Assembly: GCA_034620365.1 (NCBI GenBank)
Contig: JAQGEQ010000339.1
Location: forward strand, 992,001-1,056,000
Reading direction: 5' to 3'
Length of the DNA stretch: 64,000 bases
DNA from: Pegea sp. RAD2-039
Lineage: Eukaryota; Chordata; Thaliacea; Salpida; Salpidae
Position 1 is the first letter of the stretch; every line of letters starts with the position of its first letter. The position numbers were made by a program, and so were the translations under genes. The notes beneath the pieces are model-generated. The model was given only the letters and a program-made list of their open reading frames with translations, was not told the DNA's origin and did not search any database. Shown in pieces: positions 51,646-63,800 of this stretch.

Positions 51646-54600
51646 CTGAAGAAGAAAAATTGTTTATTGATCTGTTAGAAGCTTTTAAGTTTTCTTTTTA
51701 TTGATTTTTGCTACTTTTCTGAAACTATTTGAATTTTTTGACACAAATTATTTACCTGATGTGAAATATAAGTTTTAGAAAAACGAAATAAATTTGATGG
51801 CCCCAGAAATCTTTTCATCTTGATCTTTTGATTAAAACTTTATTTGAAAATAAAAACTAAATAAATTTTTGTAGAAATCTTTTTAAGGTTTTTTATAAGA
51901 AAGTGATAATCTCTATCTTAAGTATAAGATCTGTTGTTTATAAAGTAATAATTATTATAAGTTTTTTATGTTTATTTAAAATCATAAAAATATTTAAATT
52001 TAGAAAAAAATCTTATGTATAAAATTCTAAAGTAAACAAATTAAGAAGTTTTCTTTAAAATTCAGTAAAAAGTAATTCTGATAAACATAAATTATATATA
52101 TACCTCAAAAATAAAAATAAATCTATAAATAATACATACATTCAGAAAAAAGAACTTATAAATTTAGAAATAAAAATGTTAAGAAACTGAAAAAGCATGA
52201 CTTATAAAATCAAAAAATACTTAAATAAAAAGCATAAATAACAAAGATATTATAACAAAAATATTTCTAAATAAACAAAACTTTATTTTTAAAATTCTCT
52301 AACTTATTTAAAACCTTTGTTAGCTAATGTGAAAAAATAAAAAAGTATCTTTGATTTTACTTGTCAAAAAACAGCTTCTTTCCAAGATAATCAAAATTGA
52401 TAAAAAACAAAAAAAATCTTACAGTCTGTTGAAACTTGTAAGACAAGACTGGCACAGCAAGAAACAATAACTTAAAATAAAAGAATTCGTTTGCTTACGT
52501 AGATGAAAAATGTAAATAAATGAAATAACTTTGAGATTAGACGTTCAGAAAAAAAGTGGATAAATAAATCAAAATAAACAATACAAGAAATTAAAAATTA
52601 ACTTTTGTAGTTAATTAAATACATTTAGACATAAAGTTGTTTTGTAGTTACTTTAAAATCAAAACAAACTTCTCTAAGCAAATGCCCACAAACAGTAAAC
52701 AAACGTTTTACTACAAAAATATTAAAACTATAATTAAAATTTTACTACAAGCTATAAACATTTGCAAACAAAAATGTGAATTGAATAGTTTCAAAGTTTT
52801 ATATATAGTCAGAATGATGAATTTTGATTAACAATATTACAAATAATCATCAAATTATATCTAAAAGTTCATTGCTATTTTTAGTTCTCAGTAGTCATAG
52901 TGCGAGCTTGTAAAAAAACTTACAAATAGTCTTTGAGATGATTACATGGGTTCATCTAAAATAAGGAGCTTCAGACCTTCAAATCAGGCTCTAAGCTTCC
53001 TTTATTCTGTCCTGATCACTGTCTTAAATTTATGTCCAGACTGATAAGAATGTTGAAGGCGAAAAATTGATATTTCAAGACTTTTAGGTCGGTGTTTTGA
53101 TGTATTGCCCTGAATAATAAGAAATATTTTTAGAAACAACTCTTCTTAAGTTTGCAAAAGGAGTTCAGTCTTGTCTTGATTAGTATCTAGATTAGTATTT
53201 AGAACTTACACTTCTAAAATTACTTAAGACTTTAGAAAGTTTTGCTGAACTATTTTTTCAATGTGTTAAAAAAGATTTCGATAGAAAGATAGTCGAATAT
53301 CTTTTTGGTACTACGTTGTAATTTCTTAAAACTTTTAAATAGTTTTTTGTTTGTTTATAAAGTCTTATTTAGTCGTACAGTTTCTCAACTATGATAATCA
53401 GTTCTTAAACATTTGTTTTCTGAGATAAACAGTTTTTGAGATAAAATTTCTTATTTTGATTGATAAATTTAGATCTATTTTTAGAAACCAATAAATTTCT
53501 GAATTTTTTTCTTTTTTTACACACAGCTTATTCTACGACAAGCTTGACAAATAAACTATACAGATTCATTTTCTTTTATTTCTAATTTAGTTTTATGCAT
53601 TTACAAATCTCTTAATAATGATGATTAATTAAAACCACCTTTTATTTCTAAACTAATTTTATTAAATAAATGCGTTTCTGTTTTGGATATGGTACATTTT
53701 GGGCTTCCTTAATTAATGGTTTTACGTTTTGTTTTTTGGTTTTTTAATATCCACATTTAGATAAAATTTATAATTTACCAAAAGATCAAATTTGGGATCA
53801 AATCTTATTTAAAATCTTGAAGAAATTTGACAGTCATGTAGTAAAAAGGTTTCTGAAAGAATGTAATCCAGAATTTTAATTTTTCTTGAAGTTAACTTTC
53901 ACGACAAAAGTTTAAAGCTTCAGAAAGCTCTGACATCAAATTGCTGGTAGGTAATTACCGGCTTCGAGACTCAACGAGTGAAGATTTTCTTCTTCGAACT
54001 TGAAACGGAATTATTTTAATGATAGATATGATGGTTTTCTCAAACCTACGTCTAACCTTAACTTCAGTCGAAACTACAGAACAACGGAAATGGCTTCCGA
54101 GTATTTTGGCTCAAAACAAAATTACAACTTTTAGAATGCATTGAAGCAAAAATATCTTCTTCCATTTAATTTCGAGTTTAAAAGTCCTGTAAGTATTTCA
54201 AACAAATAGATTTTGATTGAAGACATTTATGTATCGAAACTGAAGAAGACTTAATTTAATAAAATCTTTAATTTTCCAAGAAAAATTTTCGTTTCTTAGC
54301 AATAGTTCTATTTCGTGATCGGCCATCTAGTAACTGATATCGCCAAGTTCATTCAATTTCGATCTGCTTCATTAATCTCGGGATGGGCGTCATGACGTAA
54401 CTTACGCTGATATCTTTAATTACACCTATGAAGATGAAAGAAGTCTTGTGTGACGTCATCACTCACTGTCGTGAGATTGTACTTTCACATGTCATTGAGG
54501 TGTTTGTTTGTATGTTTGTTTTTGCCCAAAAGTGATAAAACACTTGATTGTTGGTTATCTTCAAGTTTTGATTTCAATTCTTATTTCTTTTGTTGCTTTT

Positions 54601-54876
54601 TTAAGGTTTTAAAGGAAATATTTTTTGATAATTTTTCAACTTTTATTTTCAGTTCGATTTAATAAACTTCAATTTCTCATTTGAAGTTTTGTATTTCAAT
54701 TTTCCGAAATAAATTATTCCGAAATTATTCGGTGCGAGAAAGAAGAGATGAAAGCGAGAGAGAGAGGAAGAAAAAGAGATCATAATTGCAATAAAAGTCC
54801 ACTCCACTTCCTAAGACTGTGTCAGATAGAGATTTGTAGGAAAATTTAATCTTTCAAATTATATTATTTGTTGAAA
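51646..54876. other. Intergenic region between MCU and Wnt
   Basis: 51.7-53.9 kb is AT-rich with no recognisable gene; the missing MCU 5' exon may be here. 54.7-54.8 kb just upstream of Wnt is a purine-rich GAGAG tract that could be part of its promoter. Confidence 0.4.
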
Positions 54877-57170
54877 ATGTGGACATCTTCACTGATGTCT
54901 CTTCTGATTAATCTTCTTCTGATGATTCTTCTTATCATTCATTCATCTCAATCATATCAGCCTTGGAAGTAAGTGTCCAGTTGAACTGTCGCGTCATTTT
55001 CTAGTGTTTTATGACTATTTACTTTCATTTTTTACAGGTCTATGTCTAGTATTCATCAAGTTTCAACTTTTATATGTGAACAGCATGTCCTTACCCCCCA
55101 ACAGAAACAAATCTGTCTCAGGTAACCCTCCCCAACCCTCACCCCCCTAACTAGCCGATTTCTTACCCTAGCTGGTTTCAAAGCGACCCCAACAGCATTG
55201 ATATGGTTCAACGAGGAGTCAACATCTCCATCCACGAATGCCAACATCAGTTTAAGAACGAAAGATGGAATTGTCCTGCTTTCCGACACGATACAGACGA
55301 TGGCGGCGAGCTGATCGGTTAGTTACTTCTTTTTTACTATTTACAACGATCCTGTTGCCAGGTTGCCTGGTAACCATGGCAACCGACCAGCCAGCTAGGT
55401 AAGTGCCGTTTGTTGTCTAAACCTTCCACTTTCTGCTACTTTATGACGTAATTAAGCGACGCGGGCGCTGCCTTGCTGCTCATTTATCCAATTTTGTGAC
55501 GATAATAATTTGGTTGCTCGGGAGGGGGGCTGGAGAAAATTGTTCGATTTGTGACTGGTTACTAATTTGCATAGAAACCAAGCCTGGAAGTCGCGAATCG
55601 GCGTTTGTGCACGCGATCACCTCAGCAGCAATTGCATATCGCGTCACCGCGGCTTGTAGTGATGAAGATCTTCAACACTGCACTTGTGATCCTAAGAAGA
55701 GAGGTGGAAGCTCTACTGACGAACAAGGTGAGTGACAGCGTTGTGATCTAAGTGATGACGTCATTATTTTGAAGGAAAATTTGAATGGAATGGATGTAGC
55801 GATAATATCAACTATGGAGTCGATTTCGCGCAGCGGTATCTCGATTCACTCGAAACTTCCAAAAATGACGCGATTAATCGCGTAAATCTACACAACAATC
55901 TAATTGGACGAAAGGTTTTTGCATTTTTATTAATTTTTTTTTTGCTTGAAAATCGAACAGCACCATCTGATTTTTATATCCGTTTGAAATCTGTGAGATA
56001 GAGATGAACAAACAAACCTCCTGACTGGCGCTTTGATCTTGAAAAAGCCGAAAATGTCGTAAATCAATCTTGGCCTGCCGTAATTCGTCTGTCAACAGAG
56101 TTTTCAGCCTACACAACTTTCCAATTTCAAATTTATTTCTCCAAATTTTTTTCCTTTTTCATTTTTTTTTTGCTTCATATTTTCTCTTCTTTTCATTTAT
56201 GTAATTCCATTCATCAAATTTTTCTTCGGTTAATTACACCGATGTCGCGAAGCGGTGATAAGAATTCTCACTGATTAATCGCGCGTCAAATTTTCATTAA
56301 ATTTGCATAAAAACCACCATCATCATCACCTAGTAACCAACAGCAACCTATATGTCCCTCTTCCGACTTGCTTCCAACTTTGACACGCTTCACCGCGTCT
56401 ACTAATAACGTCATCATCTTCAATAAGACGTCACTAGAAAATTGCGCTAATGACGTCACTGCCATTTGACAATTAGTCTCCGTTCTTCAGGCAGTAAAGA
56501 AGTTCTTCAAACGTAAATGTCGTTGCCATGGACCAACCAGTACCTGTCCCACACGGACCTGTTTTCAAATTCTTGAAAATTTTCGAATGACCGGCAACTA
56601 TTTGAAGGAGAAATATGACCGGGCACTTAAAGTTCGTGTCCTAGAAAATGGGACAATTAAACTTAATCGACGTAGATCTATGAAAACTCTAAAGGGCCGC
56701 AACCACCTCTATTACCTTGAAAGGTCGGCGGATTATTGTAAAAGAGATGTGGCTAAAGGTGAGGACCTCAACATTTTGGTCATTTAAAAAACATTTTATG
56801 TCCAGGCTCCTTGGGGACTGGTGGACGCTTATGTAACGCGACCTCTAAGGGACGCGATAGTTGTGACCATTTGTGTTGTGGACGTGGCTATGATGAAAAG
56901 CGCGAAACATCGACGATTCCTTGCAGATGCAAATTTGTTTGGTGCTGCAACATGACATGTAGTACTTGTGACGTCTCATATAACATGTACACTTGTAAAG
57001 AAGACCCAGATGAGAATCGAACTTTTGTCGCTAAATCGTCACCACCGCTTGTTGCTAGGAAACGGAATCGCAGCCGAAAGTTTAATCGACGTCGAAAGAG
57101 CTGGAAAAATAGTGGACGTAAGCGGACACGAAATGTGACGTCATCACCACCATCGGTGACTTCTGGCTGA
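54877..57170 (+). CDS. Wnt: Wnt-family secreted ligand with atypical acylation site and basic tail
   Basis: Seven exons: 54877-54968, 55038-55121, 55172-55317, 55575-55727, 55775-55914, 56491-56758 and 56806-57170; 1248 nt, 415 residues. A hydrophobic signal peptide (MSLLINLLLMILLIIHSS) is followed by Wnt signatures in order: HECQHQFKNERWNC, SRESAFVHAITSAAIAY, FEWNGCSDNINYGVDFAQRY, RKCRCHGPTSTCPTRTC, LYYLERSADYC and CDHLCCGRGYDEKR...CRCKFVWCCNMTCSTC. Cysteines are well kept. The usual CHGxSGSC loop, whose first Ser is palmitoleoylated, reads CHGPTSTC, with Thr at that place. Wnts normally end soon after the last CxC/CK; here 56 residues follow, with a strongly basic stretch (RKRNRSRKFNRRRKSWK). 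The subfamily cannot be told. TGACGTCA sites lie in introns and just after the stop. Confidence 0.95.
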
Positions 57171-59205
57171 AAATCGCACTTATGACGTCACGAAAATTTG
57201 TAATTACATCAAAAGCTCGACTCACTACTGAACTGTGATTTTATATTCGCCCTTCCGCGCCTGCTTCTCGCTCGATGACGTCATTTCCGCCTGTCTGCAA
57301 AGGAGAAGAAATCTTAATAGAAAAGTGCTTGTCATGTGACGTAAGAATGACGTCAGTGAAAAGCGACAAGTAGCGATTGTATGAATCTGAGGAGTGAGGT
57401 TGAAATTTGCGAAATTTGCTCGTAACTTGAGAGGATAATTTTTCTCACAAAAACTTTTTTTTTGCTTTTCGAGTCTTTTGAGATTAATTTCTTTATCTGA
57501 CTCGACTAAAAATTGCGTTTTTGGAGCTTTTTCGGCGTGACCGAGCCAGCATAAAAGCTTCAATTGTGACGTCATGTCGTTTACTTTGATGTCGCAGATT
57601 GTGACGTCATCAACTACCCGATGATCGACTGTGTGAGACTTCTTCTCAATTATCACGTGATTTTTGGAAGATGATTTTGAAAAAAATGAATAAAAATATA
57701 ATTTATGAAATAATTTTGATGCTTGGTATAAAAACTGGGAACAGAAGCAGATTTTAAGATGATTAGGGCAGTTAAAAAAGGGGGCTGAAGAGGTGTAGAA
57801 GTGAAAATAAAGTAAAAAACTTTTAATTTGAGAGACTGACTTGCAGCTTTCAATATTTTAGTTGTAATCTTTAAAGATTATTTTGAAAATTTGTAAAAAT
57901 TTTGCTACAAACTGAAAAGTTTAAGTTGAAAATTATCCAAACTTTAGATCTCTAATCCTTCAGATAAAAAATTTTCAAATAAAAATAAGAGTGGTTGATA
58001 AAATTCTCATGAAAGATTTTTGAGAACTTCTCCTGATCTTGTATTCAATCATATTCTAATTGAAAATGTCTGAAGTTTACTAAAACATCAATTTCATTTG
58101 AAAAATCTTTCAGACAAATTGGACTTTTAACTTTTTGATTTATTTTTATCAAATTTTGAATTTGTCAAAATTTGAGGAAATATTATTTTGGATGGAGTTT
58201 TAATCAAGAAAATATCTTCTAATTTCACAAGGTACAAGCAGCAGTAGCAGCAGCAGTAAATTTTCTTGAGAAACTCTTTTTTTCAGCTCTTTTCTAATAT
58301 TTTCTCCCATAATCCACCAATTACCAAACTAATTAAAGTTATGACAAAGCGTTTGAATATTTACTCAAGGGTTACACTCCGATAAGTTTACATCAGCTGT
58401 TCTTATCTTCCAAACAACTTCTATCAATGCTGAGTTTTGGTGTAAATGTAGTTCAAAAATTGAACAATTCTCGAAAACTTGTAAATTTATATTCTCGGAA
58501 CAAATTTCTTTTTTACGAATTTAATTTCTTTTTTTGTCAATTTTTGGTAAATGATACGATTAAAACTAAATCACCGAATTATTTGCATAACACTTTGTAT
58601 GCAGCATTCAAAAATGGCTGTTTTCCGGCCAATTACATTTTTCTATTGATGTTCAACTGATGATGTGAGATAATCAAACAAGTGTCACGTGATCATGTGT
58701 GTCGGGAAGCTCCCTCACTGTTGCTAGTAGCAACATAACTTCTTTCTACATTGACCGTATTTTGCGAATCTGATCAAAACTCAATTCAGTTATAGAACCG
58801 TGATTGGATGAAAGCAAGAGACTAGTTCAAGATCAACATCCAAAAAAAAGATCAACATCCGAAGGAAGGATAAGCATCCAGAAGAAAGGTCAGCATTATC
58901 ATCAGCTACAACTCCTAATTAGTCCTCACTTTAAAGTCGAGATAAATTATAATTAGTTTAGAATCTAATAGCAGCATAATTCAATTCTGCCAGAAGTATT
59001 TTTGGATTACAAGTTTCTTCAAACTCTCCGTTGTCGATAAAAGGCTTTCCACCTGCAGTCAGCAAATAAATTTAAACTATAACTTTCAATTAGGTTTCAA
59101 AGCTACTTTTACGATTTTAGATTTTATCCGCTAAGCGGCGCTATTTACCCCTGTTTGTAAATTCAAAATTTTTTAATTGAAATGGAAATCTAAAATCAGC
59201 TTATA
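57171..59205. other. Intergenic region after Wnt
   Basis: Contains many TGACGTCA palindromes at 57.1-57.6 kb, a 143-codon minus-strand frame at 57225-57656 without recognised similarity (possibly an exon of an unknown gene, ending ARKGEYKITVQ), a short CAG run near 58.24 kb, and three or four ~19-bp repeats of AGATCAACATCC-type sequence at 58.83-58.90 kb. None is strong enough for a gene call. Confidence 0.35.
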
Positions 59206-59870
59206 AGTAATTGCAGTGTTGAAATGATCTTCATCTTCAGCAAGGATGTTTGGAGGACTTTGATGGAGAGTTTTATTTAAATTCAGCAATTTGGAGAAAT
59301 GATTTGATCTTCTCAGTAACTTTTAAGAACAGAATCAAGATTATTTCCAAAATAGTTCATTATTCTTCCGAAGAAGATTTCGTTTGTAGATCAAAGGATC
59401 AGTTAAAGAGCTGATCTCAGTCTCTTTATTTTTAGATATCTAATTGATCATTTGAAGAAACAAGCATCGATCTGGGAGCAAAAAGAGAATGGTGAGGACA
59501 GTTTAAACTTTATGAAAGTCTTTTAATCTCATCCGTAACTGCTAACAGCTTTCCCGGATCCAAGTAGTCATGATGAAGAGCGGATATAGCGGAAGGATTG
59601 GAAGATAAGAAGCGACTGTTACGCCATCGATGCTTAATCAAGTTAACTTCAAGCACCTACGTCATTACATCGATTTCTTTTCAGGAAATAATGTTGCAAG
59701 TTACTACCACTCGATTCGCTTCTATGACAACCAAACCGACTTCACAAGCACCGGGCGACCAGATAACTGAGCGTTGGTAGTTTTCGAGGTGAAGCGGTGA
59801 TGACGTCAGGCAACTTAGTGACGCTAACAGTTGCTAGGGGTACCGATTTTGCTTTTTTGTTTCGTAATTT
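59206..59870 (+). pseudogene. Inverted, decayed partial copy of the DPP4-like gene
   Basis: Nearly the same sequence as the minus strand at about 62.75-62.94 kb: the exon that encodes [20 protein letters not shown] and the intron before it are both present, so it arose by DNA duplication, not retroposition. Further right the match continues in pieces: AACAGC-TTTCCC (from the 62.5-62.68 kb exon), then FYDNQTDFTSTGR-like sequence and GTTGCTAGGGGTACC (from 62.0-62.4 kb). Stops, a deletion and frame changes break it. The order is that of the functional gene, in opposite orientation. Confidence 0.85.
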
Positions 59871-60494
59871 ATTTGTGATATCGCAGAAATATTTATTGCA
59901 AAAAGTAATCTCGAAATTATCAACCAAATTTCTAATTAAAGATTTTGTAATCGTTAGTCGCCTCATAATTAGTTCTAAAATTTTATAAAAAGTTGGTAGC
60001 TGTCAAAGGTCCCAGAAAAAGTTAGGATCAAATCCTTCAAAAGAATATAAAAACTCAGAGAAGAAGGATTATTGATCCAAGGAGCTTAAAAGCAGAAGAC
60101 TCTTCTTATAAAATTTTGTTGTTCTTGCTGCAAGGTTCCGCGTTACCACGAAGACAACAAATACTCTGGACCACCTCTAAGCAGAGCTGTGGTTCCCATT
60201 TGTCCTCTTCCGCCACTATCGCTAAAGGACTGTTCGAGGTTTATGTTGACTACTTTCATATATTTTCATTGGTTGATTAGTGGACAGGAACGCGCGCTGA
60301 ACTGTTTAGATCTGTTACTTGGTGACTCGGCTCAGTGGACTGGGACAGTGACCTCGAGATGGTATATTTTCTGACAGGGCTGAGTGTAATATCTCTCAAA
60401 GCAATCACAAGCTAGTGACACTATTCATCCACTCTTGAGGAATCTATTTTTCGCGTTCGGTAGGTGGCGTGGTAGAGTGCAGTGAGCATTTTGA

Positions 60495-60570
60495 GATGTG
60501 ATTCGAACCCACGCTTGCAAAAACACAGTGTATTACAAGGCTAATCGACTTCAAGCTCATCTTGTTGCTA
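60495..60570 (-). repeat. tRNA-like fragment, possible SINE head
   Basis: The minus strand reads GCGTGGGTTCGAATCACAT, with a perfect pol III B box (GTTCGAATC) and a mostly paired T arm, preceded by GATTAGCCTTGTAATACACT, like a tRNA anticodon arm. The acceptor stem cannot be closed, so it is not a working tRNA; a degenerate tRNA or tRNA-derived SINE is likely. Confidence 0.35.
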
Positions 60571-60896
60571 TTATTTAAGTAAGATGTTCTACTAGTAAAA
60601 GAAGCCTGGTAATAAAAAAGTTTCTCAGTTGATTTGGTTGCTTTAAAACCTAATAATTTTGACAGAAGTTTTTTCACAGTAGTTACTACTCTACTAAATC
60701 TTGATTCTAGTTTTTGTATCTATAATTTTGTTCATAAATTCTCGTCTTAAAACTTCAACGATTTATTAATTGTTGTAAAAAAAACTTTTGATTCAAATTT
60801 AACTTTTCGCAAAATGTCTTCTTTTTGAAAAATTATTTTCATGAACTTTTTATTCCATTTAAAATAAGCGAATTAATAATTTTTTTGGCGAAAATT

Positions 60897-63800
60897 TCAC
60901 AAACGGGAATCTCCAAAGATACTTTCTTGATCAAAACAGAACTGAAGTTCTCTAGTCAGGATTTTGTAAACTGTATTGTAGTTGTTAGCTGTGTTCGACA
61001 TGCCATGATCGTTGTTTGCAAAGAAGAAAGCTTCAAAGTCTACATCCTGTTCCACAAGGTACATTTGAAGTCGAGCGGCATTTTGAAAATGGACATTTTC
61101 GTCTCTTGTTCCATGCAAAACTGCATACCGATGTGCTGCTAGGTTCTCACTTTGTTGTAAAGCTGTTGAAAGCTCGTAGCCGATCTTAGAAGTAAAAAAA
61201 GCTCTTTAAGGACTTATATGAAGATCTACAAATACCGGATTCATATTTGGGGTCTTCATATAACGTTCAGTGTAAATCGAATGATAGAAAGTCCAGTCCG
61301 TCACTGGGGCAACCGCCATTCCACACTTGAACACCCTGTCCACATCAGATTCAATTGTTCGGGTTGTTGCGTAACTATAACAACAGAAGTTATTGATAGA
61401 TGTTTAGAGGGTCTCTAAGGGTCCTACCCTCCATAAGACCATCCCCATATAGCTGTTCGAGAGGTATCAATAAAACTGAATTTTTTCGATAACTCTTTGA
61501 CCGCATGAATTTGGTCTAAAGGTTCATATTGTCCTAACTTCATGTAAACCTGGACAACTAGGAATAAGTAAAGACACATTTTTCACTTTATAGTTCATCA
61601 CCTGATGCATGATATGGTCACCACGGTAACCAGTCCCGCGTCCATCGAAACTCATTACTATCACATCAAGTGAACTGGCCACGTAGTCCTTGTAACCAAA
61701 AGAATACCGGTCCACAGCTTTTTGGTAGCCTGGTCCGGAGTAAACCTCCACTAGCAAAGGGTATTTGCGTTTTGAATCGAAATTTGAAGGTTTATGAAGA
61801 ATGTAAAAGAAGTCTTCTTCTTCTCCATTCTCTTCTTCCAATTTTATTGATCCGAAAGAAGTTTCGCGAATTCTATAATCTGCCATTAAATTAAATTGAA
61901 GCCAAATTAGTTTTTGACCATTTTCTCACCTTCTAATTTGCTCAACAATTCCTCATTATCTTCAACAACTTCTACAACTTCAAACTTCTCGTCTTTCCGC
62001 CCCAATAGCAACGAAATTGGTACCCCTAGCAACTGTCAGCATCAGTAAATTATCTGCCGTCATCACCGCTTCACCTCGACTACTACCACCGCAGTTGATG
62101 ATGACGTAGCTACCATCATGACTAAATGATGACGTCACCCAGTTGCAGCGATCGAGAAAATCGTCGTTGAAGTGGCACGTGACACATTTGCGTGTGACGT
62201 CATCAGTGTTGCCTTTAAAAACATCATATTTAAATTAGGTTGGTGACGTCACACTGCTCTACCTCGAACACTCCACAGATGACGTATACGGGGAAGTCCC
62301 TGTCCTCCGCCTTCTGGTTGCTCGGTGCTCGTGAAGTAGATCAAGTCAGTTTGGTTGTCATAGAAATGGATTGACTGGTAGCCACTTGCAGCGTCAGTCA
62401 CCTGAAAAAAAAACATTGTGATGACGTCACTCTTTGAGCTCAATTAAGCGATCAGGACTACTGACATCACAGTGATGACGTCACAGTCGCTACTTACTTC
62501 GAATTTTCCTGAGGTTCGCCATTCTTTTGTCACTTTCCCTTCACCTTGCCACGTGACTACCTCGATGTGGGGAAACCCCTGATAGCTGTTAACAGTCGCG
62601 TATTGTGTTGATGACATTGGAAAGATATCGTGAGGTTTGTAGTGTCCTATCCATCCTGTTGTGCTCCCAACAAGATCTACTTCTTGATCTTTAAATTATT
62701 TTGAGAGTTAAAGATGTAAGAAAGATCAGATCTTTAAACTGATCACTTGATCTACAAACGAAATCTTCTTCGGAAGAATAATGAACTATTTTGGAAATAT
62801 TCTCGATTCTGTTCTTAAAAGTTACTGAGAAGATCAAATCATTTCTCCAGATTGCTGAATTTAAATAAAACTCTCCATCAAAGTCTTCCAAACATCCTTG
62901 CTGAAATTGAAGATCATTTCAACACTGTAATTACTTAGTAACTGATTACCAGTGGTTGGACGTCGATTGGGTCGACAAGTAGCCGCGCGACATTCAAGTG
63001 AACCTTTGGAATGGGAGTCCCTGGTTTAGGGTAAGGGAGTTTCACCATCGTGGGGTATTGATTATCAAAGACACTGAATTCGAATTGATGTACTTCTTCA
63101 TCATTTATTCTACATATCGATCAACAAGTTTGTAAATTGTGTGCTGATTCGTTACTGACGTCGCCCAAGCGATGATGTCATCATTTGGTGACCACCAGAA
63201 GAGCGCGTCATCCTCCACAATCTCTTCGACGTACAGCCAATCAGCGATTCCGTTGAAAATCGCGTTTTCGCGTCCTTCCTGGCTCAGCTGATACACTTGT
63301 TTAAAATCCTGTAATAGCGCGACTGATGCTACAGGCTGTCACGGCAACATAAGTGCAGCTCACTGGCGACAGAAACAAATTGAAGTCGGTGACGAACGCC
63401 ACCTGGTGACCGTGATTACTCCATTTAAACTTTTGGATCCCACTGCTCTTAACTTCACCAATCATCCCTGGATCTATAAACTCACTAAACATCGTGCTTC
63501 AATCGCTAATTCGTGACCTAATGACGTCATCTTACTTGTTGTTGACATCATAAATAAGCCATGAAAAGGTTCTGACGTAATGTGCGTAACCCTAAAAACA
63601 GAAAATCAGACGAAGAAAGAAGTGATGAGGATCGAGACACTGACATCAATTAGGTTGTACGTGATCATGACGTAATCACGATCAGGCGAAATAGTCCATG
63701 AGTTCAGATTAGAAACAGATGTTAACTTATCAGCTGAAATTAGCTCTAAAGTAGAATTAGTCTCTAAATTTCGAATCCAAATTGATTGTGAAGACTCGTA

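Noticed and set aside
57225-57656. 143-codon minus-strand frame
   Set aside because: Longer than expected by chance here, but no domain, no clear start context and no recognised relatives; left as a note in the intergenic entry.
60130-60370. Possible continuation of the DPP4 pseudogene
   Set aside because: I could not align it with any exon of the functional gene by eye.
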